Assembly (NCBI GenBank): GCA_945861665.1
Contig: CAMAVS010000001.1
Location: forward strand, 1-64,000
Direction of reading: 5' to 3'
Length of the DNA: 64,000 nucleotides
Origin: Chitinophaga pinensis
GTDB lineage: Bacteria > Bacteroidota > Bacteroidia > UBA4408
The position numbers were made by a program, and so were the translations under genes. The notes beneath the pieces were generated by a model. It was not told the origin of the DNA. It was given only the letters and a program-made list of their open reading frames with translations, and made no database searches. Below, one piece after another: positions 39,374 through 48,587 of this stretch (position 1 is the stretch's first letter; each line of letters opens with the position of its first letter).

Positions 39374-40561
39374 TTAATGGTAAAAGAACTTTTTTTCTTT
39401 TACCATTCGCTTCAGTAATACACAAGGACGATAACGATCTTCACCATATTCAGCATATAAATTTTCGAGTATAGTCAATACATTTGCCAATCCTAATTCA
39501 TCTGCCCATTTCAATAACCCTTTTGGATAATTCACTCCTTTTGTCATTGCTAAATCAATATCCTGAATACTTGCCAATTGTAAATAGAAAGAATCCACTG
39601 CCTCGTTTATGAGCATGGCAATTACACGATTAAAAATAATTTTACCTAACATATCATCTTGCTTAGGACTTGGCATCACTGTATTTTCAGAATAATTATA
39701 ATAACCTCTTCCCGATTTACGACCAAACAATTTAGCTTCGTATAAACGTTTTTGAGTTAAAGAAGGTTTGAAACGAGGTTCATAAAAGAACTGTTCCCAG
39801 ACACTTTCAGTTACTTTAAAATTAATATCGTTACCAATAAAATCCATTAATTCAAAAGGCCCCATTTTAAAACCACCATATGTTTTTAGCGCCCAATCGA
39901 TGGTTGCAAAATCGGCCATTCCCTCCTCGTAAATCCTTATTGATTCACCATAATACGAGCGAGCAACTCTATTTACAATAAAGCCTGGAGTATCTTTTGT
40001 AAGTACCGTTATTTTACCCCAAGCATCAATTATCTTTTTTACAGATTGTGTTACATTTTCATCGGTAGTTATAGCTGGAATTATTTCCACCAAAGGCATT
40101 ATAGGTGCCGGATTAAAGAAGTGAATTCCAATAACACGTTCTGATTTTTTACAGGCAGATGCTATAGATGCAATTGATAAAGAGGATGTGTTGGAAGCCA
40201 ATATACAATCAGAAGAAACAATGCTTTCGAGTTCAACAAATAATTTTTGTTTTACTTCCAAATTTTCTACGATAGCTTCAATTACTGCAGCGCAATTTTT
40301 CAAGTCGTGTAAGTTGCTTATGTAATGTATTCTTGCAGAAATTCCTTTTGCATTTTCTTTAGTTAATTTTTGTCTCTCAACCTGTTTCTTAATAGTAGTC
40401 CATAAATTATTTTTTGCTTTATCGATTGCAGTTTGGTTTGTATCGTATACTAAAACAGTATGTCCTGCCGTTGCTGCCACTTGTGCTATTCCTGCGCCCA
40501 TAGCTCCTGCGCCTATTACTCCTATTTGGATATTGGATATTGGATGTTGGATGTTGGTCAT
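39374..40561 (-). CDS. 3-hydroxyacyl-CoA dehydrogenase (PaaH/HBD-like)
   Basis: IGVIGAGAMGAGIAQVAATAGHTVLVYD; ASNTSSLSIASIA; GIHFFNPAPIMPLVEII. Confidence 0.95.
   Translation of the reverse strand: MTNIQHPISNIQIGVIGAGAMGAGIAQVAATAGHTVLVYDTNQTAIDKAKNNLWTTIKKQVERQKLTKENAKGISARIHYISNLHDLKNCAAVIEAIVENLEVKQKLFVELESIVSSDCILASNTSSLSIASIASACKKSERVIGIHFFNPAPIMPLVEIIPAITTDENVTQSVKKIIDAWGKITVLTKDTPGFIVNRVARSYYGESIRIYEEGMADFATIDWALKTYGGFKMGPFELMDFIGNDINFKVTESVWEQFFYEPRFKPSLTQKRLYEAKLFGRKSGRGYYNYSENTVMPSPKQDDMLGKIIFNRVIAMLINEAVDSFYLQLASIQDIDLAMTKGVNYPKGLLKWADELGLANVLTILENLYAEYGEDRYRPCVLLKRMVKEKKFFYH
40526..40557. repeat. Heptanucleotide repeat (GGATATT/GGATGTT) x4 overlapping the 5' end of 39374..40561
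   Basis: ttggatattggatattggatgttggatgttgg. Confidence 0.85.
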
Positions 40562-40584
40562 AGATTGTTTTGCTGATTGTTAAT

Positions 40585-40625
40585 TCTTTGCTCTTGATTC
40601 TTGATTCTATGCTCTTGACTCTTAG
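40585..40625. repeat. Second, imperfect heptanucleotide repeat (TCTTGAT-like)
   Basis: tcttTGCTCTTGATTCTTGATTCTATGCTCTTGACTCTTAG. Confidence 0.7.
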
Positions 40626-40642
40626 TTAAACTAGCAACCAAG

Positions 40643-41425
40643 TTAATTTCCATTAAAATTCGCTTTCCTTTTTTCTAAAAATGCCATTATTCCTTCTTTG
40701 TGATCATTGCTTGTAGCAGCCAGTACCTGAATTTTTGCCTCTATAATTAATTGTTGCTCTAAAGTATTGTTCATAGATTGATTTAATAAACGTTTGGTTA
40801 AACCAATTCCGATAGTTGGCATTTGAGCCAGTGTTGTTACTACAGACATTGCTTCTGTTTGCAAGTTAGCATCTTCTGTTACTTTGTATATCATTCCCAT
40901 TTTCTCAGCATTTGCCGCCATTACTTTATCTCCTAACATCATAAGTGCCGATGCTTTTCCGAAACCAATTAAACGGGGTAAGAAGAAAGTTCCACCACTA
41001 TCAGGAATCAAACCAATTTTACTGAATGCCTGAATAAATGCAGCGGATGCAGCGGCAATGACAATATCACAAGCCAGTACTATATTTGCACCTGCTCCCG
41101 CAGCAACACCATTTACGGCACATACAATGGGCTTTTCAATACTGCGTAATTTTTGAATGATGGGATTGTAATGTTCCGTAACTATTCTTTCAAGTCCAGG
41201 ACCACTTGGGTCAACCGCTTCACTTAAATCCTGACCGGCACAAAAGGCCTTTCCTTCGGCAGTAATATAAATTGCTCTTACGTTTTTATCTGATGCAGCA
41301 TTGTCCAATGCATCTTGCAATTGCAAAGCCATTTCGCGATTAAAACTATTAAATTTTTCGGGTCGATTAAGGGTTATTCGAGCCACAGCATTTTCTACAG
41401 AAAAAAGAATAAAAGTATTCGCCAT
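40643..41425 (-). CDS. Enoyl-CoA hydratase/isomerase (PaaG-like)
   Basis: LNRPEKFNSFN, AFCAGQDLSE, AVNGVAAGAGANIVLACD; preferred start 41425. Confidence 0.9.
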   Translation of the reverse strand: MANTFILFSVENAVARITLNRPEKFNSFNREMALQLQDALDNAASDKNVRAIYITAEGKAFCAGQDLSEAVDPSGPGLERIVTEHYNPIIQKLRSIEKPIVCAVNGVAAGAGANIVLACDIVIAAASAAFIQAFSKIGLIPDSGGTFFLPRLIGFGKASALMMLGDKVMAANAEKMGMIYKVTEDANLQTEAMSVVTTLAQMPTIGIGLTKRLLNQSMNNTLEQQLIIEAKIQVLAATSNDHKEGIMAFLEKRKANFNGN

Positions 41426-41483
41426 TTTTGGTACTTTAGATTTTTTAAAACAATACCTACAAATATAATTCAAACTTACGGAT

Positions 41484-41906
41484 ATGGAAAATATAACATT
41501 GGCTCAAAAAGTAGTAAATAAAATGTATGACAATGATGCATTTAGCAAATGGCTTGGAATTGAGCGATTAGTAGTGGAAGAAGGCAAGTGCACATTGCGT
41601 ATGACCATAACTAAAGAAATGTTAAACGGCTTTGCGATTGCACACGGGGGTATAACTTATTCCTTGGCAGACAGCGCCTTGGCATTTGCATCTAACTCCT
41701 ACGGTAAAATGAGTGTTTCTATTGAAACATCTATTTCACATATTGAATCCTGTAAAGAAGGGGATGTAATAACAGCTGTTGCCGAAGAAGTATCGCTATC
41801 AAACAAAATAGGCATTTACACCATTAACCTTCACAACCAAGAGAACAAAAAGGTAGGTTATTTTAAAGGTACAGTGTATAGGACGGGGAAGGATTGGGAG
41901 ATGTAA
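41484..41906 (+). CDS. paaI: PaaI-type hotdog thioesterase
   Basis: KEMLNGFAIAHGGITYSLADSALAFASN. Confidence 0.85.
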   Translation: MENITLAQKVVNKMYDNDAFSKWLGIERLVVEEGKCTLRMTITKEMLNGFAIAHGGITYSLADSALAFASNSYGKMSVSIETSISHIESCKEGDVITAVAEEVSLSNKIGIYTINLHNQENKKVGYFKGTVYRTGKDWEM

Positions 41907-41912
41907 GGTATA

Positions 41913-42638
41913 TTAAAAAGCCAAATAATAATCCTTGGTCAGCTCCTTGTAATCATCGGTATATGAATGGCGTTCATCTTTTTCAATAATGATAACATTT
42001 TCGAAAAAACTCTTTGGTTTTTTTTCAAACTGCATTAACAAGCGCTTTTCTTGCTTATCGGAAGTTGTTTTAACACGAGTAAGTTTTGATAGGTGTAAAT
42101 TTTTTGCCTCGGCTAATTCTCGGAACAATTCACTTTCTTTTAGCGGGAGAATTACACATAAGGCACCCTTTTCTGAAAGCAATTTTGCTGCACTGTTTAT
42201 TAGCTGATCATAAGGTAACATATCGGTATGTCTTGCTTTTGTTCTTTCGGAACCTGTTGCCTTGGACGAATCAATAAAATAAGGCGGATTGCTAACAATT
42301 AAATCGTATTTCACATTAACAGAACCTGCAAAAATCTGTAAAGAAGTGTGGTGAATTTTTATTCTCTCCTTCCATTTACTTGCTAAACAATTTTCGTTTG
42401 CTTGTATGTGCGAGGCTTCATCAATTTCAATAGCATCAATATTTGCGCTGCTCTTTTGTGCCAACATTAAGGCTATCACTCCTGTACCTGTACCTATATC
42501 GAGTATGGATGTTGCACATTTGCAATTTACCCAAGCCCCCAATAATACCGCATCAGTACCAACCTTCATTGCACACTGGTCCTGCTTAATGGCAAACTCC
42601 TTAAATTCAAAAATTTGACTTGACATACTCTTTAGCAA
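41913..42638 (-). CDS. tRNA1(Val) (adenine(37)-N6)-methyltransferase-like
   Basis: FKEFAIKQDQCAMKVGTDAVLLGAWV; LDIGTGTGVIALMLAQ; VSNPPYF. Confidence 0.9.
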   Translation of the reverse strand: MLKSMSSQIFEFKEFAIKQDQCAMKVGTDAVLLGAWVNCKCATSILDIGTGTGVIALMLAQKSSANIDAIEIDEASHIQANENCLASKWKERIKIHHTSLQIFAGSVNVKYDLIVSNPPYFIDSSKATGSERTKARHTDMLPYDQLINSAAKLLSEKGALCVILPLKESELFRELAEAKNLHLSKLTRVKTTSDKQEKRLLMQFEKKPKSFFENVIIIEKDERHSYTDDYKELTKDYYLAF

Positions 42639-42673
42639 ATAATAACTAAAGATAGTAAAAATTGAAAAATATC

Positions 42674-43216
42674 CTATGCCTCTTCTTGAGAATTAGTAAC
42701 AAGATATAAATCCACTAAACCTTCGGGAGTTTTAACATAAATAGTACGACTGGTATGGTCTATTTTGATAATAAAATCGGCAACAGCAGGAATGAGTATC
42801 TCTTTAAATCCTTTTTTAACTTGGAAAATACGTTGCTGAGGAAATTGCAATACATCGTCAACAGAACCCAATTCTCCATGCACAGTATCGTGCAAAATAT
42901 AGCCTTTTATTTGAGCAGTGTAAAAATCGGTTCCAATTGTTTCAGGCGATGCTTTGTCGAATGGATGATAAATTTCCGACCCAATCAACTCTTCTGCTTT
43001 TTCAATCGTTTTTATGTCTTTCAATTGAATGGCGGTTATTCCATTTGAGCGAGGACTTGTTTTGTTTATTGGAAACGACTGCAATTGATTGTTAATTTTC
43101 AAGATTAAAATAGCAGTTGGAATGGGTTCGCCTTTTTGTATTTTAACACCTATTTCGCCTTTTAAACCAATGGTTTTAGAAACGTAACCCAATACAAAAT
43201 AATCTTCTACATTCAT
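42674..43216 (-). CDS. rimM: Ribosome maturation factor RimM
   Basis: LGYVSKTIGLKGEIGVK; PAVADFIIKID; two-domain layout. Confidence 0.95.
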   Translation of the reverse strand: MNVEDYFVLGYVSKTIGLKGEIGVKIQKGEPIPTAILILKINNQLQSFPINKTSPRSNGITAIQLKDIKTIEKAEELIGSEIYHPFDKASPETIGTDFYTAQIKGYILHDTVHGELGSVDDVLQFPQQRIFQVKKGFKEILIPAVADFIIKIDHTSRTIYVKTPEGLVDLYLVTNSQEEA

Positions 43217-43233
43217 TTTTTGCGATATGTTTC

Positions 43234-43265
43234 AAAAAAAAGCCCTGCTAAGCAGGGCTTTTTTT
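43234..43265 (-). terminator. Intrinsic terminator/attenuator between rpsP and rimM
   Basis: AGCCCTGCT-a-AGCAGGGCT flanked by an A-run and a T-run (43234-43265). Confidence 0.85.
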
Positions 43266-43300
43266 GTTATTCTATAAATTTAATGTTTCATTAATTTAAC

Positions 43301-43855
43301 TTATTCTGCAGCCGCTTCAGTAACCGTTACATCCGTTGCAGGATCTGCTTCATCAACAACATCTGCAACTACAGGAGCTGTAACTTCTTCGGCAAGAGGA
43401 ACAGCTTTTGCAGCTATTTTCTCAGCTTTTGCATTTTTTACAGCAGTTTCAGCAGCTAAACGCTTTTTGCTATCATCTTGTTTCTTGTTAGCAAGTCCGG
43501 ATGTTTTATTACTCACTTTCGCTTCCTTTTCAGCAATCCAATTATCGAATTTTGCATCGGCAGCAGCTTGTGTTAAGGCACCTTTTGTAATTCCTTTTGC
43601 TAAGTGATTTTTGTACATCACTCCTTTGTATGAAAGGATAGCTTTACAGGTATCAGTAGGTTGTGCTCCTTTTTGAAGCCAATCAAGTGCTTTGTCGGTA
43701 TCAATTGTAATTGAAGCCGGGTTTGTAGTTGGGTTGTACGTACCTATTTTCTCAATGAACTTACCATCTCGAGGTGCACGACCATCCGCAATTACAATGT
43801 GGAAATAAGCGTTTGCTTTTTTTCCATGTCTTTGTAATCTAATCTTTACAGGCAT
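43301..43855 (-). CDS. rpsP: 30S ribosomal protein S16 with Ala-rich C-terminal extension
   Basis: MPVKIRLQRHGKKANAYFHIVIADGRAPRDGKFIEKIGTYNP. Confidence 0.98.
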   Translation of the reverse strand: MPVKIRLQRHGKKANAYFHIVIADGRAPRDGKFIEKIGTYNPTTNPASITIDTDKALDWLQKGAQPTDTCKAILSYKGVMYKNHLAKGITKGALTQAAADAKFDNWIAEKEAKVSNKTSGLANKKQDDSKKRLAAETAVKNAKAEKIAAKAVPLAEEVTAPVVADVVDEADPATDVTVTEAAAE

Positions 43856-44009
43856 TGTGTTTATTTTTGTTTGTTAATTATATGCAACATAGCATAACCC
43901 AAACTTTTTGGGGCTGCGAATGTAGCAAAAAAAAAATAATCTACCAATTTTTAGTCTATTTAAGCAGAACACAAAAATAACATCTACTTAAATAACAGCG
44001 AGTTATAAA

Positions 44010-44852
44010 TTACTCTACTACTATTACCAAATACTTGGATACACTCCAAAACTCTTTGGAATCAATAATTTCTAGTTTATCAACCTTTCCTTCGCCAACA
44101 AACCTATAACTACTAGCAGGATGACTAGTAATTAACTTCGCTTTTTTAGCCAATATTGAAATTAATAAAACTTTGGTTACATCTACTTTTGTAAAATAAC
44201 TTTTATTAAAATCGTCTTTCAATTTAGCAGCCTTACCAATACCGATAAACCCGCCTTCCTTAGTCAAGACACCTTGCCTTACCAATTCTTTTGACGTACC
44301 AAAAGCATAAAAAGCAGTATTCAGCTCATCTGTTTTTTTGGTACTTTCCTCTACCACTGTTGTGTAATTGGTGTTCAAATCGCTCAATTCTATGTTTAAT
44401 TTATCCAACTCCGTTTTTAAGTTATTTATTTGTACATCCTTATCTTCCAACTGCATTGTTAAGCGAGTAATCATACGTTGTAATTCTTCATTTTCACCTT
44501 TCGATTTTTTTAACTTACTACCCATTGACGCTAATCGCTGTTTGTTTTTAGCCATCAAATCATAAATCGCTTGAATATCTTCTAATATTTGCCCTTCCTT
44601 ACTTTTAACCTCTCCATTTGCTGTAGTTACGGCAATAACTTTTTCTTTCGATTTAATTTCGTCCAAATTATCTTGAATATCATTAAATGACTTTATAAAC
44701 GATTGTATGGAAGAGTCTTGTTTGATAACTGTTCCTTGCAAACCACTGTTTACAGCTTCTAAACTATCGGCTAATGGATTAACTTCTTTTTCATTTTCGA
44801 CACCACAAGAAATTAATAAAGGGAGAACTAGCAGTAAAAGATATTTTTTCAT
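44010..44852 (-). CDS. Coiled-coil lipoprotein of unknown function
   Basis: MKKYLLLLVLPLLISCG lipobox then long coiled coil; preferred start 44852. Confidence 0.75.
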   Translation of the reverse strand: MKKYLLLLVLPLLISCGVENEKEVNPLADSLEAVNSGLQGTVIKQDSSIQSFIKSFNDIQDNLDEIKSKEKVIAVTTANGEVKSKEGQILEDIQAIYDLMAKNKQRLASMGSKLKKSKGENEELQRMITRLTMQLEDKDVQINNLKTELDKLNIELSDLNTNYTTVVEESTKKTDELNTAFYAFGTSKELVRQGVLTKEGGFIGIGKAAKLKDDFNKSYFTKVDVTKVLLISILAKKAKLITSHPASSYRFVGEGKVDKLEIIDSKEFWSVSKYLVIVVE

Positions 44853-44918
44853 AGTATTTATTTTTACACAAAGGTACAGTAGTTTAGTATACAATAAACA
44901 CTTTTTATATTTAAAACT

Positions 44919-45353
44919 TTATTGAACTCCTGTATGCCCAAAGCCTCCGTCAGCTCGGGCTGTTTCATTCAACTCTTTTACAATCTCCCACTCCACCCTT
45001 TCGTGCTTTGCAATAACCATTTGCGCAATTCGCTCCCCTGTATGTACTGTAAAGTCGTTCTTGGAAAAATTTATAAGCAGTACCTTTATTTCCCCTCTAT
45101 AGTCTGCATCGATAGTACCCGGTGAATTTAATACCGTTACACCATTCTTAAAAGCCATACCACTTCTTGATCTAATTTGAGCTTCATAACCAATTGGTAA
45201 TTCAATAAACAATCCAGTAGCAATAAGTTTTCGCTCCATTGGTTGAAGAATAAAAGGGTGTTCTATAAAAGCCCGTAAGTCCATTCCTGCCGATGCAATG
45301 GTTGCATAATCGGGCAATTCATTATTGGATTTGTTGATAATATTAATTTTCAT
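44919..45353 (-). CDS. dut: dUTP diphosphatase
   Basis: [50 protein letters not shown]; preferred start 45353. Confidence 0.98.
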   Translation of the reverse strand: MKINIINKSNNELPDYATIASAGMDLRAFIEHPFILQPMERKLIATGLFIELPIGYEAQIRSRSGMAFKNGVTVLNSPGTIDADYRGEIKVLLINFSKNDFTVHTGERIAQMVIAKHERVEWEIVKELNETARADGGFGHTGVQ

Positions 45354-46806
45354 TGCTGATTTTAAAAATTTTATTTTTTTCAGATACAATGGCTATTACT
45401 ATAAAAACTATTAATAATAGGTTGTTCAACACCAATCGAAATCCTTCCTTTTCATTTTTCATTAACTTGCTGCCAAAATACAATGCTAAAGCTAAACTCA
45501 AATAAAGAAACATACTTTTTAAGTCATACTCTATTGGGTATTTTATTTGTCCGATAATGTATGATAATACTGTAATTAAAAAATAACATACCAATGTTGC
45601 CCATGCAGCACCCGTGTAACCAAAAATAGGTATCCACCAAATATTCAACACAATTGTAATTATAGCACCAATTATGGTGAGCAAAGCACCGTAGCCTGTG
45701 TTTCCACTTAGCTTGTACCAAATGGACAAATTCATAAATACACCGAGAAACAAATTGGCAAGCAATAATATAGGGGCAATGTGTAAACCTTCTCTATACG
45801 CAGGACCAACAAACGCCTTTACTATATCCATATTCAACATAGTTGCCAAAAAAATAAAAGAACAAACTATCACAAAATACTTCATCACGTTTGCATAGGT
45901 TGATTTTGCATTATCTTTTTTTGCGTGTGAAAAGAAAAATGGTTCGGCAGCATAACGAAAGGTTTGAATAAAAATAGTCATTATAACGGCTATCTTATAG
46001 CAAGCTCCATAAATCCCTATCTGCGAAAGCTTATTTACGCCATCGGGTAAAAAATATTTCAGTAATATCCTATCGAACGTTTCGTTCACCATACCAGCTA
46101 AACCAGCTACCAATAAAGGAAGTGCATACACCAACATTTCTCTAAAAAGCACCATATTAAAGGTCCATTTTATTTTTATGACATTTGGAATTAACATTAA
46201 AGCGGTAATTAAACTTGCAATTAACAGAGAGATAAAAATATAACCTACCCCTATTGAAGGGCTATAGATTAAATTTGCTTCCGTACCAAACAAACGTGGG
46301 CAAACAAGTATAAAGAACAGATTTAATCCGATGTTAATTCCTATGTTCACTAATTTAATAAAGACAAAACGCTTAGCATTATTCTGTTGTCGCAATCGAG
46401 CAAAAGGGATAGCGGTTAATGTATCGAAGGTAATAATGAACACAAACCATTTTACATATTCCGGATGCCTGTAATATTCAATTAAATTTGCTATTTTGCC
46501 AGATAGAAAACAACCAACAACAAGAAATAAAATGCTGCTTACCGTTAATGAAATTAAGGATATTGAATAGACGGCATCTTTATCAACTTTCTTTTCTGAA
46601 AAACGAAAAAATGCAGTTTCCATACCGTAAGTAAGTAAAACAGAAAGAAAAGTTACATAGGCAAATAATTCAGTTACAACACCATACTCAGCAGTACTAA
46701 ATCGATAAGTATATAAGGGAACCAATAAGTAATTTAAAAACCTTCCTACGATGGTGCTTAATCCGTAAACAGCTGTTTGCCCTAAAAGTTTTTTTAGTGG
46801 ATTCAA
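45343..46806 (-). CDS. Oligosaccharide flippase family protein (Wzx-like)
   Basis: [27 protein letters not shown]; about 14 TM segments. Confidence 0.9.
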   Translation of the reverse strand: MNPLKKLLGQTAVYGLSTIVGRFLNYLLVPLYTYRFSTAEYGVVTELFAYVTFLSVLLTYGMETAFFRFSEKKVDKDAVYSISLISLTVSSILFLVVGCFLSGKIANLIEYYRHPEYVKWFVFIITFDTLTAIPFARLRQQNNAKRFVFIKLVNIGINIGLNLFFILVCPRLFGTEANLIYSPSIGVGYIFISLLIASLITALMLIPNVIKIKWTFNMVLFREMLVYALPLLVAGLAGMVNETFDRILLKYFLPDGVNKLSQIGIYGACYKIAVIMTIFIQTFRYAAEPFFFSHAKKDNAKSTYANVMKYFVIVCSFIFLATMLNMDIVKAFVGPAYREGLHIAPILLLANLFLGVFMNLSIWYKLSGNTGYGALLTIIGAIITIVLNIWWIPIFGYTGAAWATLVCYFLITVLSYIIGQIKYPIEYDLKSMFLYLSLALALYFGSKLMKNEKEGFRLVLNNLLLIVFIVIAIVSEKNKIFKISNEN

Positions 46807-46842
46807 ATTACAGCGAGTTGAATTTCAAGAGATATCTATTTA

Positions 46843-47628
46843 TTATTTACCTAAAAAAATAGGTTTCCTTTTTTCCATAAATGCACTTATTCCTTCTTTA
46901 AAATCATAGGTATTGAAACACTTTCCGAACTCACTTATTTCAACTTCAAAACCATTTTTATCAGAATCAAAACCTGCATTTATAGCAAGTATTGCTGAAG
47001 CAATTGCTGCAGGCGAGGCCCGCTTCATTATTTTATCGGCTATCTCTACACACTTTTTTAAAAGTCCTTCAGGCGGAGTAACGTAATTTACAAGCCCCCA
47101 CTTAAAGGCATCGTCTGCAGTAATCATATCTGTAGTCATAATCATTTCAAATGCCTTTCCTTTTCCAACCAATTGTGCCAAACGCTGTGTACCGCCATAA
47201 CCGGGTATTACACCCAATGAAACTTCGGGCAAACCCATTTTAGCAGTATCACTTGCAACACGCATGTGACAAGCCATCGCCAATTCTAATCCACCACCTA
47301 AAGCAAAACCATTTACTGCAGCAATGATGGGTTTTGAATAATCCTGAATCTTACTAAACAATAACATTTGCCCTTCTGAAGCCAATAAAGCACCTTCATC
47401 TATGGTAAAATGAGCAAATTCTGAAATATCAGCACCCGCTACAAAGGATTTTCCACCTGCACCTGTAAGTATAAGGACTTTAACATTTGTATCGTTTGCT
47501 GCTTTATCTAAGGCATTACTAAGTTCATGAATAGTTAGCTTATTTAAAGCATTCAGTTTATCGGGACGATTAATGGTAAGGCTTAGTATACCATTTTCAG
47601 TATGTTCAAGGATATTTTGAAACGACAT
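46843..47628 (-). CDS. Enoyl-CoA hydratase/crotonase
   Basis: LTINRPDKLNALN, KSFVAGADISEF, AVNGFALGGGLELAMACHMRVAS. Confidence 0.95.
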   Translation of the reverse strand: MSFQNILEHTENGILSLTINRPDKLNALNKLTIHELSNALDKAANDTNVKVLILTGAGGKSFVAGADISEFAHFTIDEGALLASEGQMLLFSKIQDYSKPIIAAVNGFALGGGLELAMACHMRVASDTAKMGLPEVSLGVIPGYGGTQRLAQLVGKGKAFEMIMTTDMITADDAFKWGLVNYVTPPEGLLKKCVEIADKIMKRASPAAIASAILAINAGFDSDKNGFEVEISEFGKCFNTYDFKEGISAFMEKRKPIFLGK

Positions 47629-47649
47629 AAAAATTACGATTTAAATAAA

Positions 47650-48057
47650 TTAAAAATTACGATTTTCCTTTACCCAATTGGTAATATAACCAATAATAAG
47701 AGATGTATCAGTACCTGGAGAAAACAATTTACCTACACCTAATTGCTGCAATTTCCCCATATCCTTCTCAGGTATAACCCCCCCCCCTGTAAGCAATACA
47801 TCACTCAACCCTTTTTCCTTCATCAGTGTAACTATTTTAGGAAAAACAGTGTTGTGTGCTCCAGAAAGGATACTAATGCCTATTACGTCCACATCTTCCT
47901 GCATTGCAGCAGCCACAACCATTTCTGGGGTTTGACGCAAGCCCGTATATATAACTTCCATTCCTGCATCACGCAAAAAAGAAGCAATTACTTTTGCTCC
48001 TCGATCATGACCATCTAAGCCAACTTTTGCTATTAAAACTCGTATAGGTCTATTCAT
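47650..48057 (-). CDS. Stand-alone cobalamin (B12)-binding protein, methylmalonyl-CoA mutase small-subunit type
   Basis: [46 protein letters not shown] (DxHxxG) ... LTGGGVIP. Confidence 0.95.
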   Translation of the reverse strand: MNRPIRVLIAKVGLDGHDRGAKVIASFLRDAGMEVIYTGLRQTPEMVVAAAMQEDVDVIGISILSGAHNTVFPKIVTLMKEKGLSDVLLTGGGVIPEKDMGKLQQLGVGKLFSPGTDTSLIIGYITNWVKENRNF

Positions 48058-48149
48058 AATAAACTGTGCTATGGTACAAAGTTAAAATTATTTGTATTGC
48101 TAAGTTCAAATAGGATTAAATAGATTTTTGTACCTTGGTAAAACAATTT

Positions 48150-48560
48150 ATGAAGAACCTAATCCTGTTTTTGACGCTCGCTTTTTTCCTAGGCTTCACT
48201 ATAAGCAAAGCACAAGAAACAAAAAGCATTCAGGGGAAATTAGTTATTAACAAATACTATAAAACAGTTTCACAACCCAAATACAATATTGATAGTGTAT
48301 CGATTAAAAACGATACACTTACCCTTTTTATAAAATATTTAGGCGGTTGCAAGACACCTGTTTTTAATTTAGTAACCAATGGAGGAGTTACATACACCTC
48401 ACCACCTATGATGATATTGTATTTAGAACAAGTTGAAATAAATGAACATTGTAAAAAAATAACAAACATCGTGCTTCACATTCCAATTCTTACAATTAGA
48501 AAAATTAACACTTCGACATTAAAACTGAATATAGATAACAGAAGTTATATCTTGTATTAG
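48150..48560 (+). CDS. Secreted hypothetical protein
   Basis: Signal peptide MKNLILFLTLAFFLGFTISKAQ; no recognised domain. Confidence 0.6.
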   Translation: MKNLILFLTLAFFLGFTISKAQETKSIQGKLVINKYYKTVSQPKYNIDSVSIKNDTLTLFIKYLGGCKTPVFNLVTNGGVTYTSPPMMILYLEQVEINEHCKKITNIVLHIPILTIRKINTSTLKLNIDNRSYILY

Positions 48561-48587
48561 AAAACAGAATCTAAAATTAATTACTTA

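Noticed and set aside
43301-43855. Long Ala-rich C-terminal extension of ribosomal protein S16 as a novelty
   Set aside because: Such extended S16 proteins are, to my knowledge, usual in Bacteroidota.
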